Notes under the pieces: generated by a model
Told to the model about the DNA's origin: nothing
Seen by the model: only the letters and a program-made list of their open reading frames with translations
The model's database searches: none
Shown: one piece after another, positions 52,819-62,109 of the stretch
How positions within the stretch are numbered: position 1 is the stretch's first letter
Layout of the letters: the number at the start of each line of letters is the position of its first letter
Assembly: GCA_044361315.1 (NCBI GenBank)
Contig: JBIKJA010000002.1
Location: forward strand, 302,563-366,562
Direction: 5' to 3'
Length of the DNA stretch: 64,000 nt
Origin: Crocinitomix sp044361315
GTDB lineage: Bacteria > Bacteroidota > Bacteroidia > Flavobacteriales_D > Crocinitomicaceae
Position numbers and translations under genes: made by a program

Positions 52819-54045
52819 CTAATCTTCCTCTATATAATCTAAATTTTTGCCGTGACTTTCTTCTAAAAAGAAAATGGCAACAAGTGAAAGAGGAATTACC
52901 ACTGCACCAACAATGATGGCTGATTTCCAAATTCCCATATTCAAAGACATACTTGTCCACCACAAGGTTAATAAGGCAGTAGCTCCGCGTACAAAATTTG
53001 GCACTGTGGTTGTAGCGGTTGAACGAATGTTTGTTCCAAATTGTTCGGAAGCAACGGTGATAAAAATCGCCCAATATCCCATGGCTAAACCAAGGGCGAA
53101 TGTGATGAAATAAAATGTGGTTGGACTAGTTTCAAACGCACCAAAATACCAAACACAAAATAAAGCCAGCACTGTAATTGCAATGGCCAAGGCCTTTTTT
53201 CGTGATTTTAATTTTTGACTAAGGTAACCTGTAATTATACTGCCAATGGCGGCTCCCATGTAATGAAACATGATGGACTTTCCACTATTTATTGGTCCGG
53301 TAACATTTAATGCAAGTGCAAATTCTTTTGAAAAGAAAATCAAAATTCCTACCACATACCAAACTGGAATTCCAATTAAAATACATGAAATATATTTGAT
53401 AAATCTTTTTCCGTTGGTAAATAAACTGAAAAAATTTCCTCGCTTTGCTGACGATTCTTTCACTTTATCAAACATTCCAGATTCGTGAACATATACCCTT
53501 AATCCTAAAAGTGCCAATCCCAGACCTCCACCAATCCAATAAGCTTGTTTCCATCCCCATTCGGCAATTAAAAAAGCTAATACAGCTCCCGCAATTCCGA
53601 CAGAAGAAACAATAGCCGTTCCCCAAGCCCTTGTTTCTTTGGTCATTACCTCCGAAACCAACGTAATACCAATGCCTAATTCGCCTGCTAATCCAAAGCC
53701 AGCAATTACGCGTAACACTGCATATTGTTCTACATTTTGAACAAATCCGTTGGCGATATTTGCGAGAGAATACAACAAAATAGTCAAAAACAAGGTAGAC
53801 AATCTTCCCTTTTTATCTCCCAACACACCCCATACGATGCCGCCAATCAACATTCCAATCATTTGCATATTCAACAGGAATACACCTGTATCGGTAATTT
53901 GATCTTCTGGAACTCCGATGGCTATGAGGCTCGGGACCCTCACAATTCCAAACAAAGTGAGGTCATAAATATCTACAAAATAACCAAGCGCAGCGACAAT
54001 TACGACAATATTAAAGGGATTAGAATTTCCTAATTTATCATTCAT
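52819..54045 (-). CDS. MFS transporter
   Basis: 408 residues with 12 hydrophobic segments in two halves. Motif A is GVLGDKKGRLSTLF after TM2. DIYDLTLFGIVRVPSLIAIG in TM1 and GFGLAGELGIGITLVSEVMT in TM4-5 resemble the metabolite:H+ symporter group (sugar acid and organic acid carriers). An acidic C-terminus ends LDYIEED. Substrate unknown. It is transcribed towards a repeat region; the divergent methyltransferase starts 188 nt away. Confidence 0.88.
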   Translation of the reverse strand: MNDKLGNSNPFNIVVIVAALGYFVDIYDLTLFGIVRVPSLIAIGVPEDQITDTGVFLLNMQMIGMLIGGIVWGVLGDKKGRLSTLFLTILLYSLANIANGFVQNVEQYAVLRVIAGFGLAGELGIGITLVSEVMTKETRAWGTAIVSSVGIAGAVLAFLIAEWGWKQAYWIGGGLGLALLGLRVYVHESGMFDKVKESSAKRGNFFSLFTNGKRFIKYISCILIGIPVWYVVGILIFFSKEFALALNVTGPINSGKSIMFHYMGAAIGSIITGYLSQKLKSRKKALAIAITVLALFCVWYFGAFETSPTTFYFITFALGLAMGYWAIFITVASEQFGTNIRSTATTTVPNFVRGATALLTLWWTSMSLNMGIWKSAIIVGAVVIPLSLVAIFFLEESHGKNLDYIEED

Positions 54046-54233
54046 AGATTTAAAACGTTTGGATAAATATACTAATTAGTTGCAGAATTTAGAATCAAAT
54101 TTACTTGAGCTAATTACAACCTTTGTAAGTTCGAATGGTGTGTCCTTGACATTTTAAAAAAAAGCGTATCTTCATCACGATTTTTACGAGTACTAAACAA
54201 ATTATCAGAAGCAATAGCTAAACGAAGACCTTT

Positions 54234-55085
54234 ATGTTAAAAGCGATTTACCATTTTTTGTCCCCAAAATTTCAAAATTTATTTTTAGAGTATAAAGTTG
54301 ATTTTAAACCTCGCTTTGGACACGGGCTTCCTTCGCACAGTGTATTGAACGCTATAATTGATGAAAAAAGGGAGGTTTATCGGAATTATTTAACCAGCTT
54401 TTTGGCATATTCGGATGTGTTTTTTGGATTTAAGGAGGACAAAAATGAAACTGATAAAAACTTACCTACTTGGAATAACGAATTTTTGCCAGGATTGGAC
54501 ATTATTGCGATTTATGGATTGATTCGCGAGGTGAAGCCAAATAAGTATGTAGAAATAGGTTCCGGTAATTCAACCAAAGTGGTAAGAAAGGCCATTTTAG
54601 ATGGAGGTTTAGCCACAAAAATCATCTCGATTGATCCGTATCCGCGTGCTAATATTGATGAACTATCAGACGAAATTATAAGAAAGCCATTTGAGAATTT
54701 AACGGACTTTTCTGTTTTTGATGCGTTAGAAGCAGGTGATATTGTTTTTGTGGATAATTCACATCGTTGCCTGCCAAATTCAGATGTAACGGTTTTCTTT
54801 TTAGAAATTCTTCCCCGTTTAAAATCAGGTGTGTTAGTGCAAGTTCACGACATTTATTTGCCCTACGATTATCCTCAATTTATGTGCGATAGGGCTTATT
54901 CTGAGCAATATATGCTTGCTGCTTTTCTGCTTGCAAATCCTAAAAAATATAGCCCTATTTTAGCCAACTATTTTATTAGTGAAGATGCAGAATTGAAAAC
55001 TATTTTAATTCCTGTTTGGGAACATAAAAATATGACGTCTGTGGAAAGACACGGAGGTTCGTTTTGGTTTAAAATTGGGGAATAA
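54234..55085 (+). CDS. Class I SAM-dependent methyltransferase
   Basis: 283 residues. The SAM-binding motif is KYVEIGSGNSTKVVRKAIL (about residues 102-120), motif II is IISIDPYPRANIDEL, and motif III DIVFVDNSHRCLPNSDV. VQVHDIYLPYDYPQF is the active-site loop typical of Methyltransf_24-type O-methyltransferases found beside glycan or lipid genes. The N-terminal 60 residues are extra. It stands alone between the MFS gene and a family A repeat. The Wzt-type exporter's need for a chain-end cap makes it a possible, unproven, candidate. Confidence 0.8.
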   Translation: MLKAIYHFLSPKFQNLFLEYKVDFKPRFGHGLPSHSVLNAIIDEKREVYRNYLTSFLAYSDVFFGFKEDKNETDKNLPTWNNEFLPGLDIIAIYGLIREVKPNKYVEIGSGNSTKVVRKAILDGGLATKIISIDPYPRANIDELSDEIIRKPFENLTDFSVFDALEAGDIVFVDNSHRCLPNSDVTVFFLEILPRLKSGVLVQVHDIYLPYDYPQFMCDRAYSEQYMLAAFLLANPKKYSPILANYFISEDAELKTILIPVWEHKNMTSVERHGGSFWFKIGE

Positions 55086-55141
55086 GTAGTTTATTTGCTA
55101 TCAATTGCTTGCAAATTAAGTTTTTAAAATTTCCAGTAAAT

Positions 55142-55262
55142 CGCGAAAGGGATGGAAGTGGCAGCTCCCCAACGCGTTGGGGACTATAAAGGACAGCCCG
55201 GTACTTTTTGGGTGCACAGCGCGCTGGGAAACCAAAAAGTATTTGCCCAAAAGAAAAATAGT
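55142..55262 (+). repeat. Structured intergenic repeat, family A copy 3
   Basis: Order of parts: AAGGGATGGAAGTGGCAGC, an 18-nt perfect palindrome TCCCCAACGCGTTGGGGA (55166-55183), CTATAAAGGACAGCCCGG, a 10-bp stem TACTTTTTGG/CCAAAAAGTA (55202-55211, 55232-55241), then TTTGCCCAAAAGAAAAATAG. The flanking blocks match the copy at 61774 almost base for base while both hairpins differ. It lies downstream of the methyltransferase gene, in the 55086-55387 gap; nothing else is seen there. Confidence 0.8.
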
Positions 55263-55387
55263 TGACAAAAATTGGCTGTTGATAAACTTACGGATGTCGA
55301 TTTTTTGGTGCTAGTTAATTATTTAATTTTAGCGTAACGATTCGCTGTTTTGGCGTTTTTAGATGATTATTTTAGACGATTATTGGG

Positions 55388-57610
55388 ATGAAACACGCGT
55401 ACTTATTCATTTTTTTTATATCAAATTTGGCTTTTTCTCAAACGTCGTGGAACGATTTATCGGGAAGGGAACGCGCCTTTTTATTTCATCAAGCCAGAAG
55501 GGTGGACATTTTAAAACCTGAATTGTTTCATTTATTTGAATACACCGATTCGATTCCGTTTATTAATGACACGCTGCCAGACTATACGTTTGTAGAAAAA
55601 CAAATTGTGGCATCGCCTGATTTATTGGTCTTGCATAAGGATGAATTTGCCCGAAAATCGATAGGTGTAGTGAATGATTTATGTGTGCGGTTTGCCATTT
55701 GGGAATTGAATCAGATGCTCCAATTTAGGAATTCGACGGCGGAAGAAGATAAACCTTTGTTGGAAAAACTAAAACGATTTGAAAAATTAGTCTTAGAAGA
55801 GGCTCCCCCCGCTGCAATTAAAACCTTATCGAATGGAGCATACGAACTATCTAAATTAATTCAGAATTATTATGCCCCCTCCCTAACCGTGTCCGATAAA
55901 TTGGCGGCCATCGTAAACAGTGGGTTTTCGCAAATTGATCAAATGCTCATAATTCAGGCCATTATGACGGCTCAACAAAATTATGTAGCTCAACGTGCCG
56001 TTGAAATTTATAAGATTTTAGGTGGGGTAGAAACCGATTATAAAACCTACCTATCCGCAGTGGGCGATGGTGCCAATTGGGCTGATGTGGTGGGTGGTTT
56101 TAATACGCCCTACACCATTGGGTTGCCTGATGAAAAAGGGCTCTTTAATTTTGAGTTGGATGATGTACTTGATAAAGAAAAAAACAGAACCAATATTGTA
56201 GTTAAACAGGTCACTCAAAAACAGTTTTCAACGGCAAGTGACAAACAAACCGTGGTGCATTTAGATGTTTTTGGGTATCATCCTGAACGGCAAACGACGG
56301 TGGTGATTCAGAAGGGTGGAAACTCGTATGTGCTTTATGGCAAAAATGAACACCGACTGGTTTCGCCTGATTCGACTTATGGCGAAGGGGTCACCCATTG
56401 GCGTTTGATGTACAATTTGGAGCATTTTTACATTGCGAATTTGAAAGAGGATTTGTATGGGAAACGTGGGTACGAATATCAAATTGATTTGTACGAAAAA
56501 AAGATTCAGAAAACGTTGTATAAAATTAAAGTAACCGAACACAAATTGGATATTTTGCGCCATACGCCCGAAGGGAAACCGAAAATTAAGAAGAAAAAAA
56601 TCAAAAAGAAAAATTTAGGTCTCTCGGATCAAGCTGGGCAAGGACACCCAACGAGCGCAATGAGTAAATTGGATAAAAAGAAAAACATTCAGCAAAATAT
56701 TTTGGTGCAATTGGAAGGTGATTTGTCCTCGCAAAAGGCGACCCTTAAAAAATTGAAAGAGGACATGGAAAAGGCCTATGATAATTTGGTGATTTGTGAA
56801 ACCAAGTTAGACTTGATGAAAAAGAACATGGGCTATATCATCATGGAATTTGAGCAAGAAAATCACTTGTACACCTTTAAAGATGGGGCTACTTTTAATT
56901 ATTTGACCCAAGATTTTACCTTTCCAGCGGGTGGACGTGAGGAAAGTTTTCAGGTTTTTCACATCGCTTTTGGAAAAGAAGTATTCGATGAGAAAGCAGA
57001 TGAAAATTTTGTACAGCTGCATGTGTCAACCTCTAAAAAGAAGGATCTATATGTTTTTAAACACGTGGTGCTAGACGATTTGAGTCGTGTGCAAACGCCA
57101 GCAAGTGCGGTACAACTGACGGAATTGTTTAATTACTTGGCTAAAAAAGAAATAGGTATTGATTTAAACGTGTGCGCTGGGGGAATTTTAGGGCAAGAAA
57201 ATAATGAGATTTATTCAGATTCTTTGGTGAAATCGGTTGCTTTTGAGTCGGGTGCGGCTTCAAATAATGGGTTGGTTTTGTGCCAGGCTACCATGGATGC
57301 CAATATCCACTTGTCGGTGACGGTGTTTGAAGATGAGATGGTTCCAGTTGATTTTCAGAAATATGCGGCATCTTACGAAAAAGCAAAACTTAAAATGCCG
57401 GGAATCAATGAAGTTGATTTTTATGCTGGGATTCGCGCTAAAAAGGCAGCAGAGGATTGGTTGATTAAGTTAAAATCACTTGTGTCAGTTTATTTGAAAG
57501 ATGCAAACGACCAAAAAACAGTGTTGACTAAATTGAAAAAATTGAAAGTCAGTCAGGTCTTTTTTCTCAATAATAAATTTAAGGGTAAAGTTCCCGATCA
57601 AATGCCATAA
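55388..57610 (+). CDS. Secreted coiled-coil protein of unknown function
   Basis: 740 residues. Signal peptide MKHAYLFIFFISNLAFSQ. The N-terminal third is helical. The middle (about 355-475) is strongly charged coiled coil, interrupted by a lysine-rich stretch (KPKIKKKKIKKKN, about 397-409). The C-terminal part is mixed alpha/beta with no recognised catalytic motif (YLTQDFTFPAGGREESFQ; ICAGGILGQENNE-like segment near 597). I do not recognise the family. It lies 72 nt before tatC and is followed by a weak hairpin (57623-57654). Confidence 0.65.
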   Translation: MKHAYLFIFFISNLAFSQTSWNDLSGRERAFLFHQARRVDILKPELFHLFEYTDSIPFINDTLPDYTFVEKQIVASPDLLVLHKDEFARKSIGVVNDLCVRFAIWELNQMLQFRNSTAEEDKPLLEKLKRFEKLVLEEAPPAAIKTLSNGAYELSKLIQNYYAPSLTVSDKLAAIVNSGFSQIDQMLIIQAIMTAQQNYVAQRAVEIYKILGGVETDYKTYLSAVGDGANWADVVGGFNTPYTIGLPDEKGLFNFELDDVLDKEKNRTNIVVKQVTQKQFSTASDKQTVVHLDVFGYHPERQTTVVIQKGGNSYVLYGKNEHRLVSPDSTYGEGVTHWRLMYNLEHFYIANLKEDLYGKRGYEYQIDLYEKKIQKTLYKIKVTEHKLDILRHTPEGKPKIKKKKIKKKNLGLSDQAGQGHPTSAMSKLDKKKNIQQNILVQLEGDLSSQKATLKKLKEDMEKAYDNLVICETKLDLMKKNMGYIIMEFEQENHLYTFKDGATFNYLTQDFTFPAGGREESFQVFHIAFGKEVFDEKADENFVQLHVSTSKKKDLYVFKHVVLDDLSRVQTPASAVQLTELFNYLAKKEIGIDLNVCAGGILGQENNEIYSDSLVKSVAFESGAASNNGLVLCQATMDANIHLSVTVFEDEMVPVDFQKYAASYEKAKLKMPGINEVDFYAGIRAKKAAEDWLIKLKSLVSVYLKDANDQKTVLTKLKKLKVSQVFFLNNKFKGKVPDQMP

Positions 57611-57670
57611 AATTAAGATCAGTTGATGGAAATACTTTTAGAAACATCCATCAATTTGGCATAATTGCAT

Positions 57671-57678
57671 TAAATTTG
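57671..57678 (+). promoter_or_regulatory. Putative -7 box before tatC
   Basis: TAAATTTG fits TAnnTTTG and continues CGCC. It is only 4 nt from the annotated GTG of tatC, so transcription would start at or inside that codon. Then either tatC is leaderless or it starts at the ATG at 57707. Confidence 0.4.
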
Positions 57679-57682
57679 CGCC

Positions 57683-58480
57683 GTGTCAGAAGAGAATGAA
57701 AATAACATGCCCTTTTTGGGCCACCTCGAAGAGCTAAGATGGCGGCTGGTTAGAAGTTCAATCGCGATTTTAATTTTTGGGTCGGTTATTTTTTGGTACA
57801 CCGAATGGATTACCACCAATATTTTTTTAGCACTCGCAAAACCAGATTTTCCAATTTTTTCTTTTTTCTGTTGGGCTTTTAATATTTGTTCCGAAGAAAT
57901 AGAGATAAGTTTTCAAAGTATCGAAATGTCGGGGCAATTTAGCACCAATTTAATGATGGCTATTTTTGGCGGATTGATTGCTGCCTTTCCGTATGTTTTT
58001 TATCAATTGTGGAGTTTTGTTAAACCGGGATTAAAACCAAATGAGTTAAAAACAGTAAGGGGTATTGTGGTATTTGTATCAATTCTCTTTTTTATAGGAG
58101 TCTTGTTTGGTTACTATGTAGTTGCTCCACTTTCTGTTCAGTTTTTGGGCGGATGGCAAATGACTCCTGAAATCGATAATATTATCACCATTAACTCTTA
58201 TTTAAGAACCATTGTTTCGACGGTTTTTTTTACAGGGTTGTTGTTTTTATTGCCCGTAGTGATTCTAATTTTTTCCAAATTAGGCATTATTACACCTTCA
58301 TTTTTGAGGAAATACAGAAAACATGCCATCGTGATTGTGTTAATTGTCGCGGCCGTGATAACCCCTCCCGATTTAATGACGCAAGTGGTGGTCGCCATTC
58401 CAATTTTGCTCCTCTATGAATTTGGGATTCTCATTTCAAGAGGGGTAGAGAAAAAACGGATCAAAGAAGGACTGAGTTAA
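57683..58480 (+). CDS. tatC: Sec-independent protein translocase TatC
   Basis: 265 residues with six transmembrane segments. The N-terminal cytoplasmic signature is PFLGHLEELRWRLVRSS, and FPYVFYQLWSFVKPGLKPNE is the signal-peptide-binding loop. AVITPPDLMTQVVVAIPILL is the last conserved block. It is the receptor of the twin-arginine pathway; tatA is not in the window. The GTG at 57683 gives eight extra residues over the ATG at 57707; both are compatible with the family. It is followed after 1 nt by the DUF5686 gene. Confidence 0.95.
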   Translation: MSEENENNMPFLGHLEELRWRLVRSSIAILIFGSVIFWYTEWITTNIFLALAKPDFPIFSFFCWAFNICSEEIEISFQSIEMSGQFSTNLMMAIFGGLIAAFPYVFYQLWSFVKPGLKPNELKTVRGIVVFVSILFFIGVLFGYYVVAPLSVQFLGGWQMTPEIDNIITINSYLRTIVSTVFFTGLLFLLPVVILIFSKLGIITPSFLRKYRKHAIVIVLIVAAVITPPDLMTQVVVAIPILLLYEFGILISRGVEKKRIKEGLS

Positions 58481-58481
58481 G

Positions 58482-61007
58482 ATGAACCTGGTTTCTATAA
58501 ATTCGTGTTATAAGTTTTGTAAAAAAATCTTACCAACAAGGATTTTATTCGGCCTCATTTTCTTACTTGCTGTTATCTCCATTGGACACACACAAATTGA
58601 AGTAAATGGGGCGGTAAAGGATGCCATTTCCAAACAGGGATTACCATTTGTCAAAGTCTCCTTTGTTTTGGATAAATCTTTTGTATTGACAGACACGACT
58701 GGCAATTTTACCATAAAATCAAAATTAAAATCCGACACCTTACTCATTCGTTTTTTAGGTTATCAAACCCAAAAACTTGCCCTTGAAAAAGGAATTTATG
58801 ATTTGGCCGACCTGTTTTTAGAAGAAACTGCGCAAAATTTAGATGCCGTTGTGGTTACCCCCGGCGAAAACCCTGCTTTTGAAATTTTAAGAGAAGTTAA
58901 AAAACATAAAGAACAAAACGATCCTGAAAAACTTGAATCGTACGAATGTGAGGTCTATAATAAAATGCAATTTAATGTCAATAATATGTCTGATAAATTC
59001 GAAGAGCGTTCGGCCTTTAATAAATTTGATTTTATTATGGATTATATGGACACTGTTAATGGCGAAAAATATTTGCCTGTTTTGTTAACCGAATCCATTT
59101 CAGATTATTATTTCAAAAAATTCCCTGAACAGCGAAAAGAGATTATTCGTGGAACGCGAATCACCGGAGTTGACAACCTCCAATTAGGACAATTTACAGG
59201 TGATATGTATCAAAACGTCAATATTTACGATGATTATTTAGAGCTCTTTAACAAAGAGTTTTTGAGTCCTATTGCCCCTGAAGGGAAATTATTTTACAAG
59301 TATTATTTAATGGACGATGATACCTTGGACGGAACGATTTGTTACTTCATTAAATTTGTCCCCAAACGAAAAGGCGACGCAGTTTTTGAAGGGGAAATGT
59401 GGATTACACATGAATCCTACGCCGTTAAACAAATCAAAGCAGCCATTCCCAAAGATGTCAATTTAAATTATGTTTCCGATTTCTCCGTACTTCAAACCTA
59501 CTCTTTGGTGGATAGCAATGTATATGCCCTCACCCAAGAAAAAATGGTGGCCAATTTTGATTTGTTTAACGAACAAGAAAAATCAAGAATCATGGGCGTA
59601 ACAATTCATAAGAATGTTACTCGTACCGATTTTATTGTAAACCAACCAAAGGCTTATGAGTTTTATGTGGAGGACATCGTGATTTTGGACAGTGCCGACC
59701 GCCGAACCGAAGATTTTTGGGAAGACGTCCGCCACAACGAACTTTCAAAAGAAGAAGCAGGAGTGATTGAAATGGTCGATTCACTTAAAAGCAATCGTAC
59801 CTACAAATTTTATGAAAACCTAACTTACATGGCCTACACCGGATTTTGGCGTAACGGCCCACTCGAATATGGAAGTTTATATAGTGTTTACAACCGAAAT
59901 GTGGTGGAAGAAACACGACTCATGTTATCCTTGAGAACTTCCAATAAATTCAGCAAAAAGGTTGAAATATCTGCATTTACTGCGTATGGACTTTTAGACC
60001 AAGAATGGAAATATGGTGGCTCCATTCGTTGGAAATTGAGTGATAGTCCTCGTGAAATGCTGCGCTTTTCCTACCGCAAAAGAATCGATCAATTAGGGCT
60101 CATCGCTACCATTGGTGATGTTGGAAATTCATTTTCAACCTTGCTTTCGGCTTCCCCTTTAGACAAATTAACAATGGTGCAACAAGGCTCAGTTGGTTTT
60201 GAAAAAGATTGGCGAATCGATATGCGCTCCTTTAATACCATCGAGTGGAAAAATTTTATCCCTTTGGGGAGTTCAGATTATAGCCGAATCGATCCAACAA
60301 CTGGCGACACGAACAAAATCCAAAGCTTAACCTCTTTTCAAATCCGCAATCAAATCATGTACACCAAAGAGGAAAAATTTCTCAAAGGTCAGTTTGATCG
60401 CACCTCGCTCGGTTCAAAATATCCAATCTTATCCCTCACACATACCTGGGGTGTTAAGGATTTTTTAGGCAGCGAAAACTCCTTTCATCGATTAGATTTT
60501 ATTTGGAATCATCGCCCACGTGTAGGCATGTTTGGTCGAATTTTATATACTGTTCACGCTGGTAAAATATTTGGCGAAGTACCTTATCCTTTCCTTGAAA
60601 TTCACCAAGGAAATGAAACATACTATTTGCAGGATGATAATTTTAACCTCATGAATTATTACGAATTTATCAGCGATCAATGGGTTAGAGTTTTGTTTGA
60701 GCATCATTTACAAGGATTTATAATGGACCGCGTACCATTAGTGAACAAATTAAAGCTTCGAATTGTTTATGGCGGAAAAATGGTCATCGGTTCCTACTCC
60801 GACAAACACAATAAACAATTGCTCCTACCGTTATATAGCAAAGAATTAACAGGACCTTATGCAGAGGTGAGCGTAGGATTGGAGAATATATTTAAATTTA
60901 TCCGAATTGATGCAATTTGGAGATTAACTTACCGCGACAATGTAGATTTATACGGAAATCCGGTAGCAAATTTTGGGGTTAAATTTGTTTTTACCTCCGA
61001 TTTTTAA
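58482..61007 (+). CDS. DUF5686 outer-membrane protein with CarboxypepD-regulatory-like domain
   Basis: 841 residues. Signal peptide within 1-38 (ends SIGHTQ). Residues about 38-120 are a CarboxypepD_reg-like beta-sandwich (IEVNGAVKDAISKQGLPFVK, LLIRFLGYQTQKLAL). After a long linker domain (AFEILREVKKHKEQNDPEKL) comes a C-terminal barrel ending in NFGVKFVFTSDF. This is the DUF5686 architecture, widespread in Bacteroidota and of unknown function. It is close to TonB-dependent proteins but lacks a plug. It sits between tatC and lptB with short gaps (1 and 19 nt). Confidence 0.85.
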   Translation: MNLVSINSCYKFCKKILPTRILFGLIFLLAVISIGHTQIEVNGAVKDAISKQGLPFVKVSFVLDKSFVLTDTTGNFTIKSKLKSDTLLIRFLGYQTQKLALEKGIYDLADLFLEETAQNLDAVVVTPGENPAFEILREVKKHKEQNDPEKLESYECEVYNKMQFNVNNMSDKFEERSAFNKFDFIMDYMDTVNGEKYLPVLLTESISDYYFKKFPEQRKEIIRGTRITGVDNLQLGQFTGDMYQNVNIYDDYLELFNKEFLSPIAPEGKLFYKYYLMDDDTLDGTICYFIKFVPKRKGDAVFEGEMWITHESYAVKQIKAAIPKDVNLNYVSDFSVLQTYSLVDSNVYALTQEKMVANFDLFNEQEKSRIMGVTIHKNVTRTDFIVNQPKAYEFYVEDIVILDSADRRTEDFWEDVRHNELSKEEAGVIEMVDSLKSNRTYKFYENLTYMAYTGFWRNGPLEYGSLYSVYNRNVVEETRLMLSLRTSNKFSKKVEISAFTAYGLLDQEWKYGGSIRWKLSDSPREMLRFSYRKRIDQLGLIATIGDVGNSFSTLLSASPLDKLTMVQQGSVGFEKDWRIDMRSFNTIEWKNFIPLGSSDYSRIDPTTGDTNKIQSLTSFQIRNQIMYTKEEKFLKGQFDRTSLGSKYPILSLTHTWGVKDFLGSENSFHRLDFIWNHRPRVGMFGRILYTVHAGKIFGEVPYPFLEIHQGNETYYLQDDNFNLMNYYEFISDQWVRVLFEHHLQGFIMDRVPLVNKLKLRIVYGGKMVIGSYSDKHNKQLLLPLYSKELTGPYAEVSVGLENIFKFIRIDAIWRLTYRDNVDLYGNPVANFGVKFVFTSDF

Positions 61008-61026
61008 ACATAACTGAAACAAAAAA

Positions 61027-61767
61027 ATGAAATTATACGCTAAAAATATTCATAAAAGTTACAAAGGCAGACACGTTGTAAACAATGTTTCAGTAGAGGT
61101 TAATCAAGGTGAAATCGTTGGACTTTTAGGTCCAAATGGAGCAGGAAAAACTACCTCGTTTTACATCATTGTTGGCTTGGTAAGTCCTAACGAAGGCAGC
61201 GTTTTTTTAGACGATTTAGACATTACAGGTTACGCCATGTACAAAAGGGCGCAATTAGGAATCGGTTATTTACCGCAAGAAGTTTCCGTTTTTCGTAAAA
61301 TGTCAGTCGAGGATAATATCATGACAGTGCTAGAAATGACGAAGCTCAACCGCACACAACGAAAAGAAAAATTGGAATCTCTTTTAGAAGAATTTGGACT
61401 CAATCATGTTCGAAAAATCTATGGACAAAGTCTTTCAGGAGGAGAAAAAAGAAGGACAGAAATTGCGCGCGCCTTAGCAACCGATCCTAAATTTATTCTA
61501 CTCGACGAACCATTTGCAGGTGTCGATCCAATTGCGGTCGAGGACATCCAAAAAATTGTTTCCAAATTAAAAGAGCGAAACATTGGGGTGTTAATTACCG
61601 ATCACAACGTACAAGAAACCCTTTCCATCACCGACCGAACCTACCTGCTTTTTGAGGGAAGTATATTGCGCGAAGGAACCGCAGAGATGTTGGCGAACGA
61701 TGAAATGGTGCGAAAAGTCTACCTCGGAGAAAAGTTTATTTTACGAAAAAGAGAAGATCAGGAGTAA
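61027..61767 (+). CDS. lptB: LPS export ABC transporter ATPase LptB
   Basis: 246 residues. Walker A GLLGPNGAGKTTSFYI, Q-loop GIGYLPQEVSVFRKMSVEDN, signature LSGGEKRRTEIARAL, Walker B FILLDEPFAGVDPIAVED and the switch LITDHNVQETL. PQEVSVFRKMSV and GVDPIAVEDIQ are specific for LptB rather than other ABC ATPases. It drives extraction of LPS from the inner membrane by LptFG. The downstream lipid A genes at 39124 supply its substrate. Confidence 0.96.
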   Translation: MKLYAKNIHKSYKGRHVVNNVSVEVNQGEIVGLLGPNGAGKTTSFYIIVGLVSPNEGSVFLDDLDITGYAMYKRAQLGIGYLPQEVSVFRKMSVEDNIMTVLEMTKLNRTQRKEKLESLLEEFGLNHVRKIYGQSLSGGEKRRTEIARALATDPKFILLDEPFAGVDPIAVEDIQKIVSKLKERNIGVLITDHNVQETLSITDRTYLLFEGSILREGTAEMLANDEMVRKVYLGEKFILRKREDQE

Positions 61768-61773
61768 TTTTAT

Positions 61774-61922
61774 ATTTTTCTTTTGGGCAAATGCTTTTCG
61801 GCATTCGTGCCTCAGCCTCCAATCACCGAGCTGTCCGCTATAGTCGCAAGTTGGTTTCAATCCCCAACGCGTTGGCGATTAACCAACTTACTCGCTGCCA
61901 CTTCCATCCCTTTTGCGAACCC
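61774..61922 (-). repeat. Structured intergenic repeat, family A copy 4 (inverted)
   Basis: Read on the minus strand it runs: GGGATGGAAGTGGCAGC, a two-part hairpin (AAGTTGGTT/AACCAACTT at 61848-61856 and 61881-61889, inner CCAACGCGTTGG at 61864-61875), GACTATAGCGGACAGC, a GGCA-TTCG-TGCC stem-loop (61800-61811), then TTTGCCCAAAAGAAAAATA. Opposite in orientation to the other three copies. The remaining 61923-62109 is AT-rich with nothing recognised. Confidence 0.8.
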
Positions 61923-62109
61923 ATTTCTTGAATTAAACCGTTAGAACAAAATAATTTTGATATTCTGCGTTAATTTTTATTCGTAATACGTTAACTTCTT
62001 AAATCCAGATTATTTACTTAGCTTTAGTCAAAACCTAAATGTAAACTCGATTTAAGCCAGAATTATCAAATCTAGAGGTTGAAAAGTTACTGTTGTAAAA
62101 GATAAAATA

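Noticed and set aside
57623..57654. Terminator after the 740-residue protein gene
   Set aside because: An 8-bp stem (TTGATGGA/TCCATCAA) with a 16-nt loop and only a short T stretch; too weak to list as a feature.
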